This document shows, one piece after another, positions 9,161 to 16,332 of a stretch of 64,000 nucleotides of DNA; the first letter of the stretch is position 1; the number at the start of each line of letters is the position of its first letter. The position numbers and the translations under genes are program-made. The DNA is taken from positions 1-64,000 of the forward strand of contig JACKEB010000021.1 of assembly GCA_020633205.1 (NCBI GenBank). Reading direction: 5' to 3'. This stretch comes from Polyangiaceae bacterium. GTDB taxonomy: Bacteria; Myxococcota_A; Polyangia; Polyangiales; Polyangiaceae. The notes under the pieces are model-generated. The model ran no database searches, was not told the DNA's origin, and was given only the letters and a program-made list of their open reading frames with translations.

Positions 9161-9704
9161 GACGGCACCAAACGAGGCGAACCTCGCGGCTTTGGAGCCC
9201 GCGTCCTCAGGTCCAGGTTTCGCCCGTCGTTCGCGAGGAAATTCGCGATTTCGTGGTGCATTCGAGCCCAACGGAGCGAACACACGGTTTGCGCAGCAAA
9301 CCCAGGCGAGCTGAGACCCTGGAACGGGCCAAAGGCAAGCCGCAATTCTGGGAGATGTCGGCGGTCCTGCGACGGCCAGCACGCCTTCGGCGCTACTTGC
9401 TCAGCCCACCAACAGGCTTGGTGGGCAGATCCTGACCCGGTTTGGCGTTGCGAGTGGTTTCTCGCGTCCTCGCCAGGTCCGTCTCCTCGGCAGGGGCCGG
9501 TCGTCTCCACAAAGAAGCGACGAGCCGTTTGAGCGGGTCCTAGCACGGGCCTCGCGGGCGGAGCAAGCGAGGATGCGCACATTGGAGCCTCCCGATTCCT
9601 GCGCGGCCAACGAGTGGCCAGGAACTGGCTCTTCGCTCGGATTTGCTAGTGGCGCGCGCCTGAGTCCTGGTGCTTGCTCGCCCTTCCAAGGGCACAAAAT
9701 GCAG
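9161..9704. other. Intergenic region with one hairpin, no gene recognised
   Basis: If the upstream in-frame GTG at 9382 of the HppA-like gene is used, the first 220 bases would be coding. The rest contains no convincing gene. A 9-bp perfect inverted repeat (GCCCACCAA / TTGGTGGGC, 9404-9426) stands near the start of the HppA-like frame. Confidence 0.5.
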
Positions 9705-9732
9705 CGAGGGCGAGTCAGGTGACTCGCCCTCG
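9705..9732 (-). terminator. Terminator of the minus-strand TolQ-TolR-TolR cluster
   Basis: A perfect 13-bp stem (CGAGGGCGAGTCA / TGACTCGCCCTCG) with a two-base loop lies 20 bases past the last gene of the cluster and is followed on the minus strand by a T-rich stretch (CATTTTGTG). Confidence 0.8.
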
Positions 9733-9752
9733 TGGATCCAGTAGCGGTGGAT

Positions 9753-10367
9753 CTACTCCTCGCGAGTCTTCGCCTGCATCACCATCAGGTGATACTTGCC
9801 GAACTCGCTCTGACCCAAAGTGAAGAGCACCTCGCTCAGCGTTCTGAACGGGATCGTACCGTCGGCGATGATGATCGCCTCCGACGGCTGATTCGGGTCG
9901 AGCTGCTTTGCTGCTCGCACGGCCTTGTCGGTCTTGCGAGCCTCCTGAAGGCGCGTTCCCAATGGAGTGATGTAGAGGTCGTTCGGCCCCTTGCGCTTGT
10001 TGCGCGCACCCACCCCAGACTGAATCTGGCTCTCTCGGCTCGGGAGTTTCACCACGCTGTCGTCGTCGACCAAGATCTGAGATTTCGAGACGGTGACGAC
10101 GACGCCCTCTTGGGAGGGTTGGGTGCGGATGATGCTGTTCGGAAGCTTGAGGTCGTCCGACTGGGGGATGGACGCGCTCGATTCCCCGAGCGTCTTCAAC
10201 AAAAAGACCAGGATGATCGTCATGATGTCGAGCATCGCGGTGATGTTGAGGAAGTTGATCTCCGGCTCCATCGCGTTGCGACGCATGGCCGTGCGCAGGG
10301 CAGCCTTGTACTTGACCACCGAAGCCTTGGGTGTCGGCGGAGATTGCTGAGGCCCTGCGTCGCTCAT
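9753..10367 (-). CDS. ExbD/TolR-family motor protein, last gene of cluster 1
   Basis: The 204-residue protein has a cytoplasmic N-terminus of about 45 residues, one transmembrane helix (about 45-65) beginning NITAMLDIMTIILVFLL, and a periplasmic domain. The Asp in the helix matches the proton-carrying Asp of TolR/ExbD, which with a TolQ/ExbB channel turns proton flow into motion or force. The C-terminal part, with PNDLYITPLG and IIIADGTIPF, resembles the TolR periplasmic fold. Its ATG overlaps the stop of the preceding TolR-like gene (ATGA), so the two are translationally coupled. It is one of two TolR homologues here, matching the AglQ/AglS pairing with AglR in Myxococcus gliding motors, but a Tol, Exb or other role is equally possible from sequence. 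Confidence 0.85.
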   Translation of the reverse strand: MSDAGPQQSPPTPKASVVKYKAALRTAMRRNAMEPEINFLNITAMLDIMTIILVFLLKTLGESSASIPQSDDLKLPNSIIRTQPSQEGVVVTVSKSQILVDDDSVVKLPSRESQIQSGVGARNKRKGPNDLYITPLGTRLQEARKTDKAVRAAKQLDPNQPSEAIIIADGTIPFRTLSEVLFTLGQSEFGKYHLMVMQAKTREE

Positions 10368-10936
10368 TTGGACACCTTGAAGTTGACGTCGGTGAACAGA
10401 GGATCGCCTGCAGCAGTATTCCGCAGGGAATCCATTACGCTGACGATGGTCTGGTAGTCCGTGCCCGGGTTGGGGGCGAGGTAGACGTTGTTCTCCTCCT
10501 TGAAGTCAGGGGAGGAGTCCTTCAGCTTCTTGGCGCACGCCGTGAGTGCGTCGTAGTCGTAGCGACCACCGCGCAGCGGAATCGTGATGCCGGAGCCGAG
10601 CCCGCTGCAACCTGGTGCAACGCTTCCGCCCGACGCCTTGATGCTGAAGCCATCGTTGACGATGAACACGGTCAGGTTGAGCGACTTCTCGGTCACCTGA
10701 CTGCGCGTGCCAGTCCCACCGCTTGCGGGGGGCGCAGTATCGATGGTCGCGGTGAACGTCACCGCGACCGTCGCCAACACGAAGATGAGGATGTTGACGA
10801 CGATATCGAGGAAGGGAACGATGTTGAGTTCGCCACCTTCCTCATCCGGGCTGAGCTCCGCCGGCTGACTCAAACGGCGGATCTTGCCGCGTTGAGCCGC
10901 TGTCAGCGGAGCGTCTGTTTGACCGGGTGCAGCCAT
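10364..10936 (-). CDS. ExbD/TolR-family motor protein, middle gene of cluster 1
   Basis: The 190-residue protein has a short Gln/Arg-rich N-terminus, one transmembrane helix starting LNIVPFLDIVVNILIFVL with the conserved membrane Asp, and a periplasmic part of about 120 residues containing one Cys pair (PGCSGLG and TACAKK). It belongs to the family of TolR/ExbD stators, which form dimers in the pore of a TolQ/ExbB pentamer. It lies 34 bases after the TolQ-like gene and overlaps the next TolR-like gene by four bases, so all three should be made from one message. The Cys pair, absent from its neighbour, may form a periplasmic disulfide. Confidence 0.85.
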   Translation of the reverse strand: MAAPGQTDAPLTAAQRGKIRRLSQPAELSPDEEGGELNIVPFLDIVVNILIFVLATVAVTFTATIDTAPPASGGTGTRSQVTEKSLNLTVFIVNDGFSIKASGGSVAPGCSGLGSGITIPLRGGRYDYDALTACAKKLKDSSPDFKEENNVYLAPNPGTDYQTIVSVMDSLRNTAAGDPLFTDVNFKVSK

Positions 10937-10970
10937 CTTGATGCCAGCGGTTTAGCGCTGAGCGCCAGGA

Positions 10971-11639
10971 TCAGTACTGGCCCCGTTTGGTCTGGATCGT
11001 GAGGAGGTTGAAGGTGCGCTCCATCACCGACTCGAGGTCGTGCTGGATGGCCTTCGCACGGGTGTGCAGGATGATGTGCGTGATCATGCAGAACACCGCG
11101 ATGCCCAGACCGAGCGCGGTGTTGTACATGGCTTCAGCGATACCATTCGACAGCAGGCGCTGCTTGTCGGCCTGAGTGAGGCCCGGTGCGGCGATTGCGT
11201 TGAAGGTTGCAATCAGACCGGACACCGTTCCAAGCAGACCAATCAGGGTCGCGATGTTAGCGAGCGACCACAGCGCGCCGACTCGCTTCTCTGCCTGCGG
11301 CTTGAGCTCGCTCAGCTTCTCGCTGAGCGCTGCGTCGATCTCGGCCTCATCCTTGTTGGAGTGAGTCAGGCCCGCCTTGACGAGCTGCAGGATCGGATAG
11401 TCGCTCGCCTCGCACAGCTTGATAGCGCGGTCGATGTTGCCCGCGGTGACCAGCTTCTTGATCTGCGCGAAGAACTCCTTGGAGTTCACGCGATATCGGC
11501 TGAGCTGGAACGCGAAGCGCTCGATAACGATGGTGATCACAACCGCTGAACAGAACAGGTTCAGGACCATGAAGGTCGGGTTGTGCTTGAAGGCCTCGAC
11601 GAGCTGGCTGGATCCGTCTGCAAGAAGCAGGAGCTGCAT
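10971..11639 (-). CDS. TolQ/ExbB/MotA-family proton channel, first gene of cluster 1
   Basis: From ATG at 11639 the product is 222 residues; the frame is open upstream but that part is Arg-rich and unlike the family, and GAGGG lies upstream of this ATG. The three-helix TolQ plan is visible: helix 1 near 24-42, a cytoplasmic loop rich in charged residues, then two helices around GLLGTVSGLIATFNAI and ALGLGIAVFCMITHIIL. The G-x-x-GT-V-x-G motif is the family signature. TolQ proteins form pentameric channels around two TolR-type subunits and power outer-membrane or gliding machinery. It is followed by two TolR-like genes, the same composition as the AglRQS motor of Myxococcus xanthus; a gliding role is only an inference. 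Confidence 0.88.
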   Translation of the reverse strand: MQLLLLADGSSQLVEAFKHNPTFMVLNLFCSAVVITIVIERFAFQLSRYRVNSKEFFAQIKKLVTAGNIDRAIKLCEASDYPILQLVKAGLTHSNKDEAEIDAALSEKLSELKPQAEKRVGALWSLANIATLIGLLGTVSGLIATFNAIAAPGLTQADKQRLLSNGIAEAMYNTALGLGIAVFCMITHIILHTRAKAIQHDLESVMERTFNLLTIQTKRGQY

Positions 11640-13024
11640 TCCGCTTATCCCTCTCTGGTTGCGGCTGTAATCCTGAGGAGCGGCTACGCACCGGCGCTGC
11701 CCTCCGAAAGGCGCCTCTACCACCTGAATAGTGGAGTGCGGGCGACTATAGCCGCCGCGCGATTCGAGGTGCAAGCACACTGCGGACTCACGATGCTCAC
11801 GTCGTAGATCCGCGGGAACGTTCAGTTAGCTGGAGGCGCCCGAATCGTTGTTTGTTCGCGCCTCCCGGGCGCGCGCTGTCTGTTTGTTCGCGCCTCCCGG
11901 GCGCGCTGTCTGTCTGTTCGCGCCTCCCGGGCGCGAAGGGAGACGGGTGCTTTAAGGTTGGGCTAGTTGTTTCCGCTCCCATGAGCCTCTGAACGCGAGC
12001 GTTCGCGGTAACGAGAACGCAAGGCCGAACACCCCTGCAGCAGGCGCGACGGTGTGTCGGGGCACAGACGGTCAGCGCTCCCGAATCATTAGGCCCCGAG
12101 GCAACACGCTGGCCCCCGTTTCCCGGCGGCGCACTTGTATAAGTCCCAGGCGCCTGGACCGACGCTCCTCTCCCCCAAGCCCCAGGGCCCGAACACCTAC
12201 CACGACGCTTCACGGGCGAGCGTCCGGCGCGACTCTCTCAGCATTGAAACAGACATGTAAATTGCCGTGCGCACTGGAAGCGGAAGCCACTCCAAATCGC
12301 ATTGACACTGGAATGAAGTCAGTTGGTCCGGTGAGGTGACCATTTTCGCATTGGCGCCTCGATTCTCTTTCCGCGCGTGAACGACGAGTGCCAGCTCGCA
12401 GCCAAGCGCGGCTGAATTCGAGCTGATACGCAGTGGCGGGCAAGCACCGCGGGCGACGGCGAGACGCCGCGCCGAATGAGCGAATTCTATACGGATATCG
12501 GAACTTTCTGTCGGGACTCTAAGACACTTTGGACACCCAATGGACCTTGACTGTCCCGGGTCAGCTTCAGCATGATGGCGCGGTATCGGTTCGCTCAATG
12601 TCGGGCGAGTCAACACGAAGCACCCGGAGATCGACCCATCAATTCAGGCTCGGCAATCCTTGGAATCCAGTGTCGGAAGACGCTTGTTTCCGGGGTGACT
12701 CAAAACTCCGAAACGCAGCGGTTGGTGCAAACACCAACTCGCTACGCAGCGGCGCACGAGGCCGAGAACAACGAATGGATGTGGCGGGAACTGGGAGCGT
12801 GGGCACGAACCGAGTCGTTGGGCTGGCGTCTTTCGCCCAGCACGGCTGACTTGGGAGGTGCTGGCTAGAACGGTCTCGCTTCGCGGGATCAAGCAACAAC
12901 TCCGACGCGCTAGTCGTGGCGGAGTACTACCGGGTCGGAAAATTTTTGGAACCATCCGCGCTTCAGGGCGCGGAATCCCAAGCGTCGGGATCGGCCTGGG
13001 AAGCATCAGGAGAAGGTAAGGGCA
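11640..13024. other. Long divergent intergenic region between the two TolQ-type clusters
   Basis: Almost 1.4 kb lies between two divergent TolQ genes. The open frames inside are short, Arg/Pro-rich and lack ribosome-binding sites, so I see no protein gene. A palindromic tandem repeat lies at 11849-11935. Both operon promoters should be here. The stretch is long enough to hold a small RNA, but none can be named from the sequence. Confidence 0.5.
11849..11935. repeat. Tandem repeat of about 30 bp, each copy a GC palindrome
   Basis: Three head-to-tail copies of TGTTTGTTCGCGCCTCCCGGG plus GCGCGCTGTC (32, 30 and 25 bases, the last partial) occupy this stretch. Each has CGCGCC and GGCGCG arms around TCCCG, so each copy can form its own hairpin. 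The copies differ by a GC insertion and a T-to-C change. Confidence 0.8.
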
Positions 13025-13687
13025 ATGTCTTCAGTCTGGCATCACTATCAGGCGGGCGGATGGGCGATGTATCTCATCCTGTTCTGGTTGATCTGCTCCA
13101 TCGCAATCATCGCAGAGCGCACGGTCTACCTAGTCGGTGCGTCCATCAACAAGGACGTGTTCCTGGCAACCATGCAGAAGTGCATCCTGGCTGGCGATGT
13201 CGCCAAGGCCGTGAAGATGTGCTCTGCCGCGAACGCGCCCCTCGCGCGCATCGTTCAGGCCGGTTTGGTCAAGGTCAATCGCCCCGACGAAGAAGTCCAG
13301 GCGGCGATGGATGAGGCAGCTCTGAAGGAGATGCCCAAGATCAACAAGCGCACGGGCTTCCTCGCCCTCTTCGCGAACCTCGCGATGCTGTGCGGTCTGT
13401 TCGGCACCATCGTCGGTCTGATCAAGGCGTTCGGCGCCGTCGGTGGCGAGAGCATCGACCCGAGCCAGAAGGCGCGTATCCTCGCGGAAGGTATCTCCGA
13501 AGCGATGAACTGCACCGCATTCGGTCTGATCTCCGCAATCATCGCGCTCATGGGCTTCGCCTTCTTGAACGGCAAGACTCAGGGCATGGAAGACGACATC
13601 AACGAGGCTTCCGTCAGCGTGCTGAACCTCGTCGTCGCCAACCGCCAGAAGGTCAACCTGCAGGGCGTCGAAACCGCTGCAGAGTGA
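13025..13687 (+). CDS. TolQ/ExbB/MotA-family proton channel, first gene of cluster 2
   Basis: The 220-residue protein starts at an ATG preceded by AGGAGAAGG. Helix 1 (WAMYLILFWLICSIAIIAER) is followed by a cytoplasmic loop and two further helices containing LCGLFGTIVGLIKAFGAV and AFGLISAIIALMGFAFL. The GxxGTxxGxI signature identifies the TolQ/ExbB/MotA family. In such motors five copies form the proton channel around TolR-type plugs. It is followed by two TolR-like genes, repeating the order of the divergent cluster. The two TolQ proteins of the window are clearly different in sequence, so these are old paralogues, not a recent duplication. Confidence 0.9.
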   Translation: MSSVWHHYQAGGWAMYLILFWLICSIAIIAERTVYLVGASINKDVFLATMQKCILAGDVAKAVKMCSAANAPLARIVQAGLVKVNRPDEEVQAAMDEAALKEMPKINKRTGFLALFANLAMLCGLFGTIVGLIKAFGAVGGESIDPSQKARILAEGISEAMNCTAFGLISAIIALMGFAFLNGKTQGMEDDINEASVSVLNLVVANRQKVNLQGVETAAE

Positions 13688-13828
13688 TCGGTCACCCATG
13701 CGGGTTGAGCGCTAGTGTGCTCAACCCGCGTGCCCACGCCCGGTCCCCAGGATCGCGTTGAGGCACGAATCGCTCCAGGTTGTGGGGCCTCTCAGGGCAG
13801 AGGCTCTCGGTAGTGAGGAATAGGACAG

Positions 13829-14389
13829 ATGGCAGGTATCGACGTAGGGGGTCACGGTGGCAAACGCCCCGTAAACCAGGAAATCCCCCTGATTCCGTTT
13901 ATCGACTTCTTGCTCTGCTTGGTGATGTTCCTACTCGTCACCGCGGTGTGGAGCCAGATGGCTCGCATCAACGCCGATGCGCGCGTGCCCGGTCCCCCGA
14001 AGGACGAGCCGCTCGAGAAGCCTGAGAAGCCGAAGATTTTGAACGTGGAAATGCGCGGAGAGCGCAAGTTCACGCTGATCTGGAAGGAAGGCTCCACGGT
14101 CGTCAACACGATCGACGTCGAGCGCAAGAAGGTCAACGTGGGTGAAGACGGTGAGTACCGCTACCCGGACCTCGCCGAGAAGATCAAGAAGGAGTGGGAG
14201 GCCAACGGCACCCACCGCAACGCGACTGACCCGAAGCGCGACCAAGCTGTGCTGGCGACGGACAACAGCACGCCCTTCGCGGATGTGATCGCAGTCATCG
14301 ACGCCATCTACACCCCGCAGCGCGATTGGACCGTCGGGGGTAAGACGGAAAAGGTCCCGGCATTCAACGTCACCTTCTCGGTGAACTGA
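13829..14389 (+). CDS. ExbD/TolR-like protein, middle gene of cluster 2
   Basis: The 186-residue protein has one transmembrane helix near residues 22-40, reading IPLIPFIDFLLCLVMFLLVT, with the motor Asp in FIDF. The rest is a charged, probably periplasmic domain (GPPKDEPLEKPEKPKILNVE, then a mixed beta/alpha region with NSTPFADVIAVIDAIY). The TolR/ExbD fold is inferred from the helix with Asp and from position. A GAGGAATAGGA sequence precedes the ATG. It lies 141 bases after the TolQ-like gene and six bases before the next TolR-like gene. Its helix is nearly identical to that of the following protein, so these two arose by duplication. Confidence 0.8.
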   Translation: MAGIDVGGHGGKRPVNQEIPLIPFIDFLLCLVMFLLVTAVWSQMARINADARVPGPPKDEPLEKPEKPKILNVEMRGERKFTLIWKEGSTVVNTIDVERKKVNVGEDGEYRYPDLAEKIKKEWEANGTHRNATDPKRDQAVLATDNSTPFADVIAVIDAIYTPQRDWTVGGKTEKVPAFNVTFSVN

Positions 14390-14395
14390 GGCAAC

Positions 14396-14983
14396 ATGTC
14401 TGGTGGAGATAAGCCCCTATCAAGGTTTCATCAGCCGGTCACGGTTCCTGGCCGCAGGCTCATGCATCACATCGGCTTGGGCTTCGTGCGCAAGAAGGTG
14501 GTGGGTGGTGGTGGCCGCGCGCTAAACACCGAAATCCCGCTGATTCCGTTCATCGACTTCTTGCTCTGCATCGTCTTGTTCCTCCTGGCGAGCTTCTCGG
14601 CGACGGGTGAGCTGCCGTTGGACAAGAACGTCAAGCTACCGAAGGCAGAGAACGTTCAGGAGATGCTGGATGCGCCCATGGTGGCCATCACGGGTACGCA
14701 GATTCTGGTGGACGGAAACGCCGCCGGTAACACCCGCGCCATCGAGGAGGCGAACCGCCTCCAGCGCATCGACGAGCTGTTCCAAATCCTCAAGGCCAAG
14801 CGCGACCTGTGGAAGCAGCTGAACCCCGGACAGGAGTTCCCCGGCGTTGCCATCTTGCAGGTTGACCGCAAGGTGCCCGCGCTGGTCGTGAAGAGCGTGT
14901 TCCAAACGGCAGCCTACGCCGGCTACCCCAACATCAGCTTCATGGTTGGTCGCTTGGGTGGTGGTGGCGGCGGCAAGGAATAG
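14396..14983 (+). CDS. ExbD/TolR-like protein with polyglycine tail, last gene of cluster 2
   Basis: The 195-residue product begins six bases after the preceding gene with GAGG before its ATG. A basic N-terminus (RKKVVGGGGR) leads into the helix IPLIPFIDFLLCIVLFLLAS at about 43-62, carrying the motor Asp. The periplasmic part includes LPLDKNVKLPKAENVQ and ends in a run of Gly, GGGGGGKE. The pattern P-L-P-K-A/D after the helix is usual in ExbD proteins, where it precedes the periplasmic domain. With the TolQ-like and sister TolR-like proteins it should form a membrane motor. A terminator follows the gene. What it drives cannot be read directly. Confidence 0.82.
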   Translation: MSGGDKPLSRFHQPVTVPGRRLMHHIGLGFVRKKVVGGGGRALNTEIPLIPFIDFLLCIVLFLLASFSATGELPLDKNVKLPKAENVQEMLDAPMVAITGTQILVDGNAAGNTRAIEEANRLQRIDELFQILKAKRDLWKQLNPGQEFPGVAILQVDRKVPALVVKSVFQTAAYAGYPNISFMVGRLGGGGGGKE

Positions 14984-15002
14984 CCCCCCACTTCGATCGC
15001 AA

Positions 15003-15027
15003 AACGCCCGCCCACTCGGCGGGCGTT
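15003..15027 (+). terminator. Terminator of cluster 2
   Basis: A perfect 10-bp stem (AACGCCCGCC / GGCGGGCGTT) with a five-base loop lies 20 bases past the stop codon and is followed by GGCGTTTTG. Confidence 0.75.
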
Positions 15028-15186
15028 GGCGTTTTGTGCACTGGAAAACCAGATCTCCACGCACTGAGTTCGCCGCGGCAAGGAACTTGTGCGGCCCAGG
15101 GGAGTCTGCAACGGACCCGCGGGCGAGCTGCTTTGTTTCGCACTGATTGACCAACGGCACGAGAGCTGCGAGACCCCAGGAGAAGC

Positions 15187-16332
15187 GTGGCAAAGGAACC
15201 CCGAGAACGAGGACTGCCGACCCTGAATGAGGCGCGGGCCGTGCGTAAGCGCCAGATGGCGACCGGGCGCGCGAGGCTGCCCGCCAGTCCCCCCCAGTTC
15301 TGGCTCTGGACGCTGGTTATCTTCGCGGCGTTCGCGGGCATCTATTGGTGGGTGAGCGAGAGCAAGCTCTCGAGCGCCAAGAGCCGTACGTTGGCGCGGC
15401 AACGCGCGATGTCCCAAACCCTTGGGACGAAGCTGATCCCGTTTCGTGACAGCGTGGAGGGCTGGACTCTGGAGCTCGCGAAGCAGCCCTGGCTTGGCAA
15501 CGAGGTCGCCGACGGGGCCGACCTGGCACTGATCCAGAGTGAACCTGCGGTGTACCTGCGTTTGCGCATGGAAAATGCCAAAGACGGCAAGAGCCTGCGC
15601 AAGGCCGCGCAGAACTCCCTGCGCGATGGCTTCACCACCTGCTTCTTCCGTCAGAAGGACGGCGTGGACCCGCGCAAGGGCCTCGCGTGCAAGGTGCAAG
15701 CGGACTGCGAGAGCGGCTACCTATGCAACGAGTGGGATGTCTGCACGCGTCCCGTACAGCCCTACAACTTGCGGCTTGCGTTTCGCGCGCTCCGGGTGCT
15801 TTCGAACGAGTGGAGCGATGAGGTGAACCAAGCGGGCTCGGAGCTTGCTCTGCGCATCTACGATCGCGACCTGGACCGTACGACGAAGGAAGACGTGCCC
15901 ATCGCTGCCGAGGTGTTGGAGCGCGCGCGCTTCCTCACGGTGGTGCTCGACGAGGATCCGCCCGCCGGGCTACCAAAGCCGGCCTACGACGCCGGCCCGG
16001 ACGAGCCGGATGAGACCGACGAAGAGCGTATCCGACGTTCCCAGCACTTCGCCCGGGTCGGGATTTGGGACCTGAAGAGCAAGCAGCGCGTGTTTACTTA
16101 CCGTGCGGAAGCGACCGGTCGGCTCCTACCAGTCGGCGGAGGCAAGGCGACCGACGTGCGCACCCAGGCCGCCCAAGAGCGCCAGTCGAATAGCTGTGCC
16201 TTGGCGTTAGGAGTGAAGGCCCAGTTCAGCGCGGGTCAAGCGCCTGCGCCGGGCGTGCCTGACGCCGGAGACGCAGGCGTGCCGTCGGATGCCGGCGCGC
16301 CAGGTGATGCCGGCCCAGGCAAAGCGCCATAG
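15187..16332 (+). CDS. Single-pass membrane protein of unknown function
   Basis: GTG at 15187 follows CAGGAGAAG. The 381-residue product has a basic cytoplasmic N-terminus (about 1-37), one transmembrane helix (FWLWTLVIFAAFAGIYWWV) and an extracytoplasmic domain. Near residue 160 is CKVQADCESGYLCNEWDVC, a four-Cys Dickkopf-like spacing common in secreted myxobacterial proteins. The last 35 residues are low complexity (PDAGDAGVPSDAGAPGDAG). I recognise no enzyme family. It follows the TolQ/TolR cluster but sits behind a terminator, so it has its own promoter; an accessory role in that motor is possible but unsupported. Its end overlaps the convergent 5-oxoprolinase gene by 97 bases. Confidence 0.75.
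   Translation: MAKEPRERGLPTLNEARAVRKRQMATGRARLPASPPQFWLWTLVIFAAFAGIYWWVSESKLSSAKSRTLARQRAMSQTLGTKLIPFRDSVEGWTLELAKQPWLGNEVADGADLALIQSEPAVYLRLRMENAKDGKSLRKAAQNSLRDGFTTCFFRQKDGVDPRKGLACKVQADCESGYLCNEWDVCTRPVQPYNLRLAFRALRVLSNEWSDEVNQAGSELALRIYDRDLDRTTKEDVPIAAEVLERARFLTVVLDEDPPAGLPKPAYDAGPDEPDETDEERIRRSQHFARVGIWDLKSKQRVFTYRAEATGRLLPVGGGKATDVRTQAAQERQSNSCALALGVKAQFSAGQAPAPGVPDAGDAGVPSDAGAPGDAGPGKAP

Noticed and set aside
9161..9382. N-terminal extension of the HppA-like protein to GTG at 9382
   Set aside because: The 74 extra residues are Arg/Pro-rich and precede the point where family similarity begins; kept only as an alternative start.
11797..12213. A 138-codon minus-strand frame between the motor clusters
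   Set aside because: It is made partly from the palindromic tandem repeat, is Gly/Arg/Pro-rich, and has no ribosome-binding site.
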